Positions 52,751-63,540 of a stretch of 64,000 nt of DNA are shown here, piece after piece (the first letter of the stretch is position 1; each line of letters begins with the position of its first letter). The stretch spans positions 12,030,547 to 12,094,546 of the forward strand of contig JASKMD010000026.1 in assembly GCA_030144725.1 (NCBI GenBank), in the 5' to 3' direction. The position numbers and the translations under genes are program-made. Origin of the DNA: Haematococcus lacustris. Taxonomy: Eukaryota > Chlorophyta > Chlorophyceae > Chlamydomonadales > Haematococcaceae. The notes beneath the pieces were generated by a model. It was not told the DNA's origin. It saw nothing but the letters and a program-made list of their open reading frames with translations, and ran no database searches.

Positions 52751-53689
52751 CTTACATTACTTACCGTAGCTCAGTAAGCACACGCGTAAGTTCCGCCTAA
52801 CCGATCTGTAAGTTCCGCCGTAAGGGGGCCCATGCAAGCATGCGGGCCATCTTTTACGCTTCTCCCCTTCCGCCTTCCCTGCTTCCTCAAACCCTGCTTC
52901 ACCTGTTTCCTCCAACTTTGTTGACTCATCGAGCCTATCTGCTTCCGAGTGTTTAGTACTAAGCACGTTACACCCAACCATCTGCACAACGTCTCTTTCA
53001 ACCACGTGCCTAAGCAGGTCTGCACTGTGACAGCACCTGCTGAGCTGCTGGGCTGCTAACCCCCCAAACCCTCCCCTTCTCATGCATGCGATGACGTCAT
53101 GCATGCAATGAATCGGCGCCCATGTCGTGCGCCACTGACGTCAGCGTTGTGCCAGCTGCCATCCAGCACCTGCACGACATGAAGTAGGTGGCACAACCTG
53201 GTAGATGGCACAGTGTGATAGGATGCCTCTTTGGCTCACCAATGCTACTTTGGCTCACCTCCTGATCCTAGTCCTAGTCCTGATCGTGGTCCTGCACCTG
53301 CGGGGTCTTGCGCATCCACCTCTCGTACTCCTCCCACTCATAGATGTAGGCCATGACCCACATGCGTCCCAGGATCAGGCTGGCGCGCTTGTCACTCCAC
53401 ACGTGGCTGAAGGCACTGAAGACCCGCTCATTCGCAGTAGCTGTGGCGGGGATGCACAACACCCGTTGAGCCACGGTCTGCAGTTCCGGGGCGAAGTGTC
53501 CATGCTGCTGCCACCACCTGACTGGGTCCATAGTCAGCTGAGGGGCGAAGTACACAGCTGACATGCTGGTGCGCGAGAACAACACCACACCTGCCTGTTG
53601 CCACGTTGCCAGCCGGCTAAGTGCTGCAGCAGCCGGACGGTCACCCTCGCTGCCATCCTCAGTCACAGATGCCAACTTTCTGCGCCCAG
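52751..53689 (-). pseudogene. hAT 3' end and C-terminal transposase fragment (left arm of palindrome)
   Basis: The element end is at 52751 and the coding stop at 53274. The frame reads back to [15 protein letters not shown] at about 53675, where it meets an opposite-oriented hAT fragment. Relative to the plus copy it has two extra codons (KLASVTEDG against KLATEDG). Together with 53690-54811 it forms an inverted repeat with arms of about 0.8 kb. Confidence 0.88.
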
Positions 53690-54376
53690 GGCTGACAGCA
53701 GCGCAACAACAACTTGGTGGGCCAGCAGCCTGGTGGCAGCAGCACCACAGGCTTGGTGGGCCAGCAGCCTAGTGGCAGCAGCACCAAAGGCTTGGTGGGT
53801 CAGCAGCCTGGTGGCAGCAGCAGTTTTGCCTTGACAGTCCTTCAGAAGTACAACAAGCGCATGCAATACGGTGCTAGTGCTGCCCAATACTTGGCAGCAC
53901 TGCTCGACCCTCGCTTCAGGCGCCTACCGCAGCACATCACACGGGAGCAGAGCAAACTAGCTGAGCTGCTCCTCATCAAGCTGGCCACAGAGGATGGCAG
54001 CGAGGGTGACCGTCCGGCTGCTGCAGCACTCAGCCGGCTGGCAACGTGGCAACAGTCAGATGTGGTGTTGTTCTCGCGCAACAGCTTGTCAGCTGTGTAC
54101 TTCGCCCCTCAGCTGACTACGGACCCAGTCAGGTGGTGGCAGCAGCATGGACACTTCGCCCCGAAACTGCAGACCGTGGCTCAACGGGTGTTGTGCATCC
54201 CCGCCACATCTACTGCGAATGAGCGGGTCTTCAGTGCCTTCAGCCACGTGTGGAGTGACAAGCGCGCCAGCCTGATCTTGGGACGCATGTGGGTCATGGC
54301 CTACATCTATGAGTGGGAGGAGTACGAGAGGTGGATGCGCAAGACCCCGCAGGTGCAGGACCACGATCAGGACTAG
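53690..54376 (+). pseudogene. hAT transposase C-terminal half (right arm of palindrome)
   Basis: The longest hAT fragment here: three 13-residue GQQPGGSS-type repeats, LTVLQKYNKRMQYGASAAQY, LLDPRFRRLPQHITREQ, then the dimerisation domain ([33 protein letters not shown]). It ends at TAG 54374-54376. The catalytic core is missing. Confidence 0.88.
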
Positions 54377-54811
54377 GACTAGGATCAGGAGGTGAGCCAA
54401 AGTAGCATTGGTGAGCCAAAGAGGCATCCTATCACACTGTGCCATCTACCAGGTTGTGCCACCTACTTCATGTCGTGCAGGTGCTGGATGGCAGCTGGCA
54501 CAACGCTGACGTCAGTGGCGCACGACATGGGCGCCGATTCATTGCATGCATGACTTCATCGCATGCATGAGAAGGGGAGGGTTTGGGGGGTTAGCAGCCC
54601 AGCAGCTCAGCAGGTGCTGTCACAGTGCAGACTTGCTTAGGCACGTGGTTGAAAGAGACGTTGTGCAGATGGTTGGGTGTAACGTGCTTAGTACTAAACA
54701 CTCGGAAGCAGATAGGCTCGATGAGTAAACAAAGTTGGAGGAAACAGGTGAAGCAGGGTTTGAGGAAGCAGGGAAGGCGGAAGGGGAGAAGCGTAAAAGA
54801 TGGCCCGCATG
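54377..54811 (+). mobile_element. hAT 3' non-coding end, truncated by gypsy E
   Basis: Same as 691-1120. It stops at GCCCGCATG (54811), in the middle of the GCCCGCATGCTTGCATGGGC palindrome, where gypsy sequence (TTTTGGGCGGCATTG) begins. The break at a hairpin-forming site is suggestive. Confidence 0.85.
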
Positions 54812-56515
54812 TTTTGGGCGGCATTGTTTGTCGTGGCGTCGAGCTTTAAGGTTACCGGCACGTTTGGGTCCTTAACGTTGTTCAGGCGAAAGGGGGTTGT
54901 CCCAATGGAGGAGTTATACGAGTTGTTGATTGCAAACTCGGCTGAGGACAGGAATTTATCCCAATCCACGTACTCGACTCCGACGTAGTGCCGTAACATG
55001 TCTTCCATCACCTTGTTCATTCTTTCAGTCTGGCCGTCTGACTGAGGATGAAACGCGGTGGACAAGCATTGCTTGGTTTGCATGATGTCGCACAGTCCTG
55101 AGAAGAACTGACCTCGGAATCGAGGGTCCCTGTCTGATATGATCTCAAGGGGCATGCCATGCAGCTTGAAGACATTGTCGTAGAAGAGACGTGCAACGTC
55201 TTCTCCATTGACTTTCTCGACGGTGGGGGCCAGGTGCACCATTTTGGTCAGCCTGTCCACAATCACGAGGATGGAGTCGTGTCCTGCTGCCGTCTTGGGC
55301 AGCTTAACCACGAAGTCCATGCTTACACTATCCCATGGGGCTTTGGGCATTTGCAATGGCACCATTAGTCCGGCCGGCTTCTGGGTGCTGCTTTTATTGC
55401 GTTGGCACACGTGGCATCGTTTCACATAGTCTGCCACGTAATTGTGCATGCCAGGCCACCAGAATCTATCTGATACAGCCTTGTATGTCTTTGCAATCCC
55501 TCCATGCCCGCTCATTGGGGTGTCATGAAGTTCATACAAGAGAGCCCTCTTGACGCCTTCTAAGTTCGGGACCACGACTCGGGAGCCATGATACCACAGT
55601 AGTGAGTTTTCACACAAGCGCAGGTCTGTGAGGTTGCGTGCATCCTCAAACCACGGATCTTGCCGATATCCTGATTGGATAGTGGCGATAGTGTCTTGTA
55701 ACTCATCAGGGTCGGGATGTGTTTCCTCCAAAACGGCGGGAGCCTCTTGGGGCTTTCTTCCCGTTCGTGTCCGTTTCTTTGGCTCAAGTTGTTTAACCAC
55801 CTCAGCAGGTTTAGGTGCTGGTGACTTGCCAGTCTTGCTGCGTGTCACGGCCATGAGCACTGCTGCTGTCTTGTTTGGTGGATACCGGGACAAGGGATCA
55901 GCAACGTTGATCCGTCCGGGTCTGTACTCCCAAGTGAGTTGCTTAAACCTTTGTAGGTACTCTGACCACCTGGTTTGTCTTCTCGAGAGGTTTGGTTGGG
56001 TGTTTATGTAGATGAGTGGGTTATGATCTGTGATCACCTTGAACTCCACCCCCTCCAAATAGCATCGCCATGTCTTTAAGGCATGGACGACTGCCAAGAG
56101 CTCCTGCTCTCCTGTGGTGTAATTCACCTCTGCCGGTATCAAGCGTCTGCTTTCAAAAGCAATTGGATGACCATCTTGCATAAGCACAGCGCCGATTCCG
56201 GTCACGGATGCATCACAGATCACTTGGAACTGCTTGGAGAAGTCTGGCAGTGCTAACACTGGAGCGTTGGACAAGGCATGCTTAACACCTCGAAATGCAG
56301 CCTCACAACTGTCATCCCAACACCATTGGACGTGAGTCTTGGTGAGGTTTGTCAGTGGTGCAACTAGTTTGGCAAAACCTTGTATGAAGGTGCGAAAATA
56401 GGTTGCAAGTCCAACGAATGAGCGGACGGACGCCACATCTGTGAGTGGTGGCCAGTCTACAATGCTCTGAATTTTTGCAGGGTCAGGACGAATGCCTTTT
56501 ACACCTACAAGGTGA
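54812..56515 (-). pseudogene. pol: Gypsy E Pol fragment (connection, RNase H, integrase)
   Basis: Reading down from 56515: the connection after RT ([20 protein letters not shown]), RNase H ([24 protein letters not shown]), integrase zinc finger (CHVCQRNK intact) and core ([31 protein letters not shown] all intact). It breaks off at [11 protein letters not shown] where hAT begins. At 56507-56515 it meets gypsy C in opposite orientation. Confidence 0.93.
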
Positions 56516-57252
56516 TGGAAGACATGTTACGGCACTACGTCGGAGTCGAGTACGTGGATTGGGATAAATTCCTGTCCTCAGCCGAGTTTGCAATCAACAA
56601 CTCGTATAACTCCTCCATTGGGACAACCCCCTTTCGCCTGAACAACGTTAAGGACCCAAACGTGCCGGTAACCTTAAAGCTCGACGCCACGACAAACAAT
56701 GCCGCCCAAAACTTTGCCAGAGTCATGAAAGACAACCTGGAGAAGGCTAAGCTCGCATTAGACGCGGCTCGTAAACGTCAAAAGGCCTATTATGACCTCA
56801 TGCACAGGGACGAAAACGAGATTGTCGTGGGCAGCGAAGTGCTACTTCGAACGAAGCACTTAAAGTTCAAGAATCCGGGGTCCCGGAAGCTATTACCCCT
56901 GTACATTGGGCCCTTCCAAGTCACACAGAAAGTGAATGACGTGGCCTTCAGGATAAAGCTCCCCGAGACGTTCAAAATACATGACGTATTCCATGTATCC
57001 AAGCTCAAGCCATTCTTGGCAGGACCTGGGATGATGGTGCCCCCTCCTCCTCTTGAAGAAGGCGACGGCCTCTACTTCACGGTGAATCACCTGTTGCAGC
57101 ACCGGAAGAACAAGCAAGGCAAGGATGAGTACTTGGTTAGATGGTCCGGCTACGGCCCAGAACACGACATGTGGGAACCAGCAAGTAACCTCAAAAAGGC
57201 AACCATCCAGGAATACAAGGACAACCTCAAACCTCTCCCCGAGTTTGTGTAA
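56507..57252 (+). pseudogene. pol: Gypsy C integrase C-terminus and chromodomain
   Basis: Begins at [11 protein letters not shown] of the integrase core, so the first two catalytic Asp residues are missing. It continues through [13 protein letters not shown] and the chromodomain ([18 protein letters not shown], Thr to Met against copies B and D) to TAA at 57252. In opposite orientation to E and D. Confidence 0.93.
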
Positions 57253-57892
57253 AAGTCCTACTGCTCACCTTGGCCCGGTGGCAGCCGACACCTAATTGGT
57301 GTTGAAGCATCGGAAGTCAGCACCCGGTGAACGTGTCCTGCTCCTTTGAATACCCCATGACGTCTGCATAGTCTTGATGATGGTCTGTATGGCTCATTCA
57401 CACAACAACGTGTGATGAGAGCAGCATCTCTCGGCGCTGTATGCAACGCATGTGGAAGTCCATCGCCCGGCACCTGCATAGTCGGAGAGATCGTCTGTCT
57501 GGCCCACATGTGTAATGTGCACAAGTGTGGTGCAGGGTCTTCTTTGGCGCTGTATGTAGATCCCGACAAGTACACGCAGAACCAACGGTCGTCTGTATGG
57601 CCCACTAAGCTTACAAAGGCTGAGTGTGGTGCGGGACCTTAGGACACTGCCTCGAGTACTGGCGATCGGCGAGTGCCCCTCGCGTATGCATGCTAAAACG
57701 CGCAGACACCCGTTGTCTGGATGCCCTCAAGTCACCTCGTCTGTATGGGGTGTTGGAGTCATGAACCAACACTCGCAGGAGTTTTCTTGTGTAAGAGCAT
57801 TGGCACTCGGAGCCTCCCAGGTGTAGCTAACCTGTGGACAATGCTCCCCTGGTCTTTTTCCCGAGGACGGGTTTTGGCCAGGTCGGGGGGGA
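57253..57892 (+). other. Gypsy C 3' untranslated region and polypurine tract
   Basis: Homologous to 35185-35821 in reverse. It ends with GGTCGGGGGGGA directly before the LTR. Confidence 0.75.
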
Positions 57893-58179
57893 TGTAACGA
57901 AGCGAGGTTCTTCCTAGGGGAAATAACCGAGCAGTTGCATGAGATCCCACCGTCATATCTCCTAGAAGGGTGACGGTGGCGTGTGACGGCTGGCCGCTGG
58001 CCTATTTAGCCGAGGGCCGCTAGAGAGTTGGGGATTCTCGTTATCAGAGGCATTGTGTAACACACATTGCCACCCAACCGGAAGTAGCGGACTGTTGAGC
58101 GCGAGGCAGGAGCGCCCTCACTCACACGGAAGACATACAAGGTGAGGCAGAGCAGCAGTTCTGCCACTCCTTTGTTACA
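57893..58179 (+). repeat. 3' LTR of gypsy C (287 bp)
   Basis: TGTAACGAAGCG to CCTTTGTTACA. Close to the LTR at 34899-35184 with scattered substitutions (for example GACTGTTGAGCGCGAGG against GGATTGTGGAACGCGAGG). No host flank follows. Gypsy D 3' UTR begins at once. Confidence 0.88.
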
Positions 58180-58648
58180 TCCAGACAACGGGTGTCTGCG
58201 CGTTTTAGCATGCATACGCGAGGGGCACTCGCCGATCGCCAGTACTTGAGGCAACGTCCTAAGGTCCCGCACCACACTCAGCCTTTGTAAGCTTAGTGGG
58301 CCATACAGACGACCGTTGGTTCTGCGTGTACTTGTCGGGATCTACATACAGCGCCAAAGAAGACCCTGCACCACACTTGTGCACATGACACATGTGGGCC
58401 AGACAGACGGTCTCTCCGACTATGCAGGTGCCGGGCGATGGACTTCCACATGCGTTGCATACAGCGTCAAGAGATGCTGCTCTCATCACACGTTGTCGTG
58501 TGGTTGAGCCATACAGACCATCATCAAGACTATGCAAACGTCATGGGATATTTAAAGGAGAAGGACACGTTCACCGTGTGCTGACTACCAATGCTTCAAC
58601 ACCAATTAGGTGTCGGCTGCCACCGGGCCAAGGTGAGCAGTAGGACTT
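58180..58648 (-). other. Gypsy D 3' untranslated region, truncated
   Basis: Starts within the UTR at CCAGACAACGGGTGTCTGCG (equivalent to about 35358). The polypurine tract and LTR expected on this side are missing and replaced by the C LTR in opposite orientation. Confidence 0.75.
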
Positions 58649-60947
58649 TTACACAAACTCGGGGAGAGGTTTGAGGTTGTCCTTGTATTCCTGGATGGTT
58701 GCCTTTTTGAGGTTACTTGCTGGTTCCCACGTGTCGTGCTCTGGGCCGTAGCCGGACCATCTAACCAAGTACTCATCCTTGCCTTGCTTGTTCTTCCGGT
58801 GCTGCAACAGGTGATTCACCGTGAAGTAGAGGCCGTCGCCTTCTTCAAGAGGAGGGGGGGGCACCATCATCCCAGGTCCTGCCAAGAATGGCTTGAGCTT
58901 GGATACATGGAATACGTCGTGTATTTTGAACGTCTCGGGGAGCTTTATCCTGAAGGCCACGTCATTCACTTTCTGTGTGACTTGGAAGGGCCCAATGTAC
59001 AGGGGTAATAGCTTCGGGGACCCCGGATTCTTGAACTTTAAGTGCTTCGTTCGAAGTAGCACTTCGCTGCCCACGACAACCTTGTTTTCGTCCTTGTGCA
59101 TGAGGTCATAATAGGCCTTTTGACGTTTACGAGCCGCGTCTAATGTGAGCTTAGCCTTCTCCAAGTTGTCTTTCATGACTCTGGCAAAGTTTTGGGCGGC
59201 GTTGTTTGTCGTGGCGTCGAGCTTTAAGGTTATCGGCACGTTTGGGTCCTTTACGTTGTTCAAGCGAAAGGGGGTTGTCCCAATGGAGGAGTTGTACGAG
59301 TTGTTGATTGCAAACTCGGCTGAGGACAGGAATTTATCCCAATCCACGTACTCGACTCCGACGTAGTGCCGTAACATGTCTTCCATCACCTTGTTCATTC
59401 TTTCAGTCTGGCCGTCTGACTGAGGATGAAACGCGGTGGACAAGCATTGCTTGGTTTGCATGATGTCGCACAGTCCTGAGAAGAACTGACCTCGGAAACG
59501 AGGGTCCCTGTCTGATATGATCTCAAGGGGCATGCCATGCAGCTTGAAGACATTGTCGTAGAAGAGACGTGCAACGTCTTCTCCATTGACTTTCTCGACG
59601 GTAGGGGCCATGTGCACCATTTTGGTCAGCCTGTCCACAATCACGAGGATGGAGTCGTGTCCTGCTGCCGTCTTGGGCAGCTTAACCACGAAGTCCATGC
59701 TTACACTATCCCATGGGGCTTTGGGCATTTGCAATGGCACCATTAGTCCGGCCGGCTTCTGGGTGCTGCTTTTATTGCGTTGGCACACGTGGCATCGTTT
59801 CACATAGTCTGCCACGTAATTGTGCATGCCAGGCCACCAGAATCTATCTGATACAGCCTTGTATGTCTTTGCAATCCCTCCATGCCCGCTTATTGGGGTG
59901 TCATGAAGTTCATACAAGAGAGCCCTCTTGACGCCTTCCAAGTTCGGGACCACGACTCGGGAGCCATGATACCACAGAAGTGAGTTTTCACACAAGCGCA
60001 GGTCTGTGAGGTTGCGTGCATCCTCAAACCACGGATCTTGCCGATATCCTGATTGGATAGTGGCGATAGTGTCTTGTAACTCATCAGGGTCGGGATGTGT
60101 TTCCTCCAAAACGGCGGGAGCCTCTTGGGGCTTTCTTCCCGTTCGTGTCCGTTTCTTTGGCTCAAGTTGTTTAACCACCTCAGCAGGTTTAGGTGCTGGT
60201 GACTTGCCAGTCTTGCTGCGTGTCACGGCCATGAGCACTGCTGCTGTCTTGTTTGGTGGATACCGGGACAAGGGATCAGCAACGTTGATCCGTCCGGGTC
60301 TGTACTCCCAAGTGAGTTGCTTAAACCTTTGTAGGTACTCTGACCACCTGGTTTGTCTTCTCGAGAGGTTTGGTTGGGTGTTTATGTAGATGAGTGGGTT
60401 ATGATCTGTGATCACCTTGAACTCCACCCCCTCCAAATAGCATCGCCATGTCTTTAAGGCATGGACGACTGCCAAGAGCTCCTGCTCTCCTGTGGTGTAA
60501 TTCACCTCTGCCGGTATCAAGCGTCTGCTTTCAAAAGCAATTGGATGACCATCTTGCATAAGCACAGCGCCGATTCCGGTCACGGATGCATCACAGATCA
60601 CTTGGAACTGCTTGGAGAAGTCTGGCAGTGCTAACACTGGAGCGTTGGACAAGGCATGCTTGACACCTCGAAAAGCAGCCTCACAACTGTCATCCCAACA
60701 CCATTGGACGTGAGTCTTGGTGAGGTTTGTCAATGGTGCAACTAGTTTGGCAAAACCTTGTATGAAGGTGCGAAAATAGGTTGCAAGTCCAACGAATGAG
60801 CGGACGGACGCCACATCTGTGAGAGGTGGCCAGTCTACAATGCTCTGAATTTTGGCAGGGTCAGGACGAATGCCTTTTACACCTACAAGGTGACCGAGGA
60901 ATTTCAGCTCGGCTCGTTCGAACTCGCACTTTTTGAGCTTAGCATAT
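58649..60947 (-). pseudogene. pol: Gypsy D Pol fragment (late RT to chromodomain)
   Basis: Nearly identical to B. It encodes the end of RT (cut at about [18 protein letters not shown]), RNase H, a complete integrase (zinc finger CHVCQRNK; core [31 protein letters not shown]) and the chromodomain ([18 protein letters not shown]). It breaks at 60947 (GCTTAGCATATA), where unrelated AT-richer DNA follows. Open for about 720 codons from 60814. Confidence 0.93.
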
Positions 60948-61190
60948 ACCGTACTCTCCCGATCGATTCCCGAGGCCTCGGAAACTATAATTAAAATGTT
61001 ATTCCCGAGCCAAAATTTTCATTGTTTCAAAGTCCCCGATGGCCAAAGTACGTCTAAAGTCAAATTTGAGAACGTCTTCGTGCATAGAAATAATCAAGCC
61101 TACCAACCCATTAATCTTGCATCAAAATCATGTGATCAACATAGTAAACTGTCGTGGCCTCTTTTCTAGTGGCCTTATCACCTGACCACG
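60948..61190. other. AT-richer spacer
   Basis: About 240 bp with clearly lower GC than the surroundings (for example ACTATAATTAAAATGTTATT). No ORF, repeat or RNA gene recognised. Confidence 0.5.
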
Positions 61191-61551
61191 TCACATTGGG
61201 CACTGGACCTCACTCATAAAGTCGTGGTCCTCCTGCCGCTGCTGGCAGTGGCGGCATATCTCATCATCTGCCTCGGAGCATTCAAACTTGCGTGCTCCTG
61301 CAGCCACCCATGCTGCTGCCTTGGCCAAAGCAAGCACCCCGCCTTGGCCTGCTGCCCGTGTACGACCGGCCGCCTCCCCCCTCGACAAGCTTGCCAGCCT
61401 AGTCGCCACCCTTGCCTGTCTGGTGAGCCCAGCCTTTGCCCCAGCCGTGCCCACCTCCCTCGACCTTCCCGGGGGCAAAGTAGCCACCCTGGTTGCCGCC
61501 CGGGCCTGGCCCGCCGCCCCAGCCTTTGCCCCAGCCTGGCCCGCCTCCCCC

Positions 61552-61584
<33 letters not shown>

Positions 61585-62279
61585 TTGCTGACGTTGTCAG
61601 TGCTGTTGAGGTCACTGCTGTCACTGCTGGCGCTGCTGCTGGTGATGCGCAGTCGCACTTGCTTGCGTTGAGGAGTGGCTGATGCAGGACCTATTGCTGC
61701 TGGCTTGGGTTTGTTTTTTGAGCCCAAGGGCCTGCCACGCTTGCGCAAGGCTGGTCCAGCCTTGGCTACAGCAGGCTTCATGGCTGCAGGAGCTGATCTA
61801 GTGCTTGCCAGCAACTGCAAGGCTGCACTCATCAGCTCTTCAGCTGTCATTGATGCGATGTTCAGCACAGCTGCCGGTTCGGTCACCAGGGGAGAGTCCT
61901 CCATAGGCAGGGACATGCTTGGCAGTGGCTTCCCAGCAGGCCGAGCTTGTAGCGCTGCATGCAAGTCACTGGGTTGCACAGCTGCATCATCCTCAGCTGC
62001 GCCTGCATTCTGCTCCTCAACGAACACCATCAGGGATTCTGGCACTGCGGGTGGGGCCTCCCGGAGCGGCACCGGGAACAAACGCTGCATCTCACTCACT
62101 GCAGCTTGCTGGTAGCTGACATCAAACGCACGGAGAGTGCCAGCATTTTTGTAGCCGCTGAGGACGAGGTCGCTCATGCCACTGATGTGCTGGTGGGCTG
62201 TGACACTCGTAGGAATTAGCAGCCAGGCCCCTAAACCGACTTTGGCGGTTAGGGCTGAAACTTTGCCCATCGGTAGCAT
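61191..62279 (-). CDS. AT-hook protein, hypothetical
   Basis: The first ATG in frame is at 62279 (the frame is open a few codons further). The product is about 362 residues. The N-terminal part includes LVLSGYKNAGTLRAFDVSYQ. Around residues 178-195 is an AT-hook (RKRGRPLGSKNKPKP) that would bind the minor groove of AT-rich DNA. A serine run follows ([15 protein letters not shown]), then Ala/Gly/Arg-rich degenerate repeats (AGAKAG, ARAATRVATL). The C terminus has a Cys/His cluster (CRHCQQRQEDHDF, QC) that could bind metal. Possibly a chromatin or transposon-associated protein. No family recognised. Splicing cannot be excluded. Confidence 0.45.
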
Positions 62280-62352
62280 GTAATGACAGCATTGCAACCC
62301 AAAAAGAATTAGGCCAAAAAAGTCAAAGATTGGGGCTGAGTGATCCGTGGCG

Positions 62353-63540
62353 TTTTGTTCAGTGTGTTCAGTGTTTTGTGTTCAGTGTGTTCAGTGCTAT
62401 GTTCAGTGTGTTCAGTGCATGATTCAGTGCTATGTTCAGTGCTATGTTCAGTGTGTTCAGTGCATAGTTCAGTGCGTTCAGTGCTAGGTTCAGTGTGTTC
62501 AGTGCTAGGGTTCAGTGTGTTCAGTGCATGGTTCAGTGCATTCAGTGCATGGTTCAGTGCGTTCAGTGCAAGGTTCAGTGTGTTCAGTGCATGGTTCAGT
62601 GCGTTCAGTGCTAGGTTCAGTGTGTTCAGTTCTAAGGTTCAGTGTGTTCAGTGCATGGTTCAGTGTGTTCAGTGCTAGGGTTCAGTGTGTTCAGTCCATG
62701 GTTCAGTGTGTTCAGTGCATGGTTCAGTGTGTTCAGTGCTAGGGTTCAGTGTGTTCAGTGCTAGGGTTCAGTGTGTTCAGTCCAAGGTTCAGTGCGTTCA
62801 GTGCTAGGGTTCAGTGTGTTCAGTGCTAGGTTCAGTGCGTTCAGTGCATGGTTCAGTGTGTTCAGTGCTAGGGTTCAGTGTGTTCAGTGCTAGGCTTTAG
62901 TGTGTTCAGTGCATGGTTCAGTGCGTTCAGTGCATGGTTCAGTGTGTTCAGTGCATGGTTCAGTGTGTTCAGTGCTAGGGTTCAGTGTGTTCAGTCCATG
63001 GTTCAATGCGTTCAGTGCTAGGGTTCAGTGTGTTCAGTGCTAGGTTCAGTGTGTTCAGTGCATGGTTCAGTGTGTTCAGTGCTAGGGTTCAGTGTGTTCA
63101 GTCCATGGTTCAGTGTGTTCAGTGCATGGTTCAGTGTGTTTAGTGCTAGGGTTCAGTGTGTTCAGTGCTAGGGTTCAGTGTGTTCAGTGCTAGGGTTCAG
63201 TGTGTTCAGTGCATGGTTCAGTGTGTTCAGTGCATGGTTCAGTGTGTTCAGTGCATGGTTCAGTGTGTTCAGTGCTAGGGTTCAGTGTGTTCAGTGCATG
63301 GTTCAGTGTGTTCCGTGCATGGTTCAGTGTGTTCAGTGCTAGGGTTCAGTGTGTTCAGTCCATGGTTCAGTGCGTTCAGTGCTAGGGTTCAGTGTGTTCA
63401 GTCCATGGTTCAGTGTGTTCAGTGCATGGTTCAGTGTGTTCAGTGCTAGGGTTCAGTGTGTTCAGTCCATGGTTCAGTGTGTTCAGTGCATGGTTCAGTG
63501 TGTTCAGTGCTTGTGTTCAGTGCGTTCAGTACTTGTGTGT
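62353..63540. repeat. TTCAGTG-type satellite, about 1.2 kb
   Basis: The basic motif GTTCAGTG(T/C) is arranged in higher-order units of about 21-23 bp: GTGTTCAGTGCATGGTTCA and GTGTTCAGTGCTAGGGTTCA. The alternation of CATGG, CTAGG and CTAGGG linkers varies along the array. It decays after 63500. Confidence 0.95.

Larger units (their letters stand above)
48384..53400. repeat. Segmental duplication of about 5 kb, copy 2
   Basis: Collinear copy of 16851-21938 at offset 31539 up to the GGGGC array, whose length and purity differ between copies. It contains the complete spliced gene, the CTG tract, the array and the hAT 3' part. Confidence 0.95.

Noticed and set aside
62340..63540. Telomere repeat
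   Set aside because: The motif is TTCAGTG with variable linkers, not the TTTAGGG or TTTTAGGG of green algae, and it is followed by other DNA.
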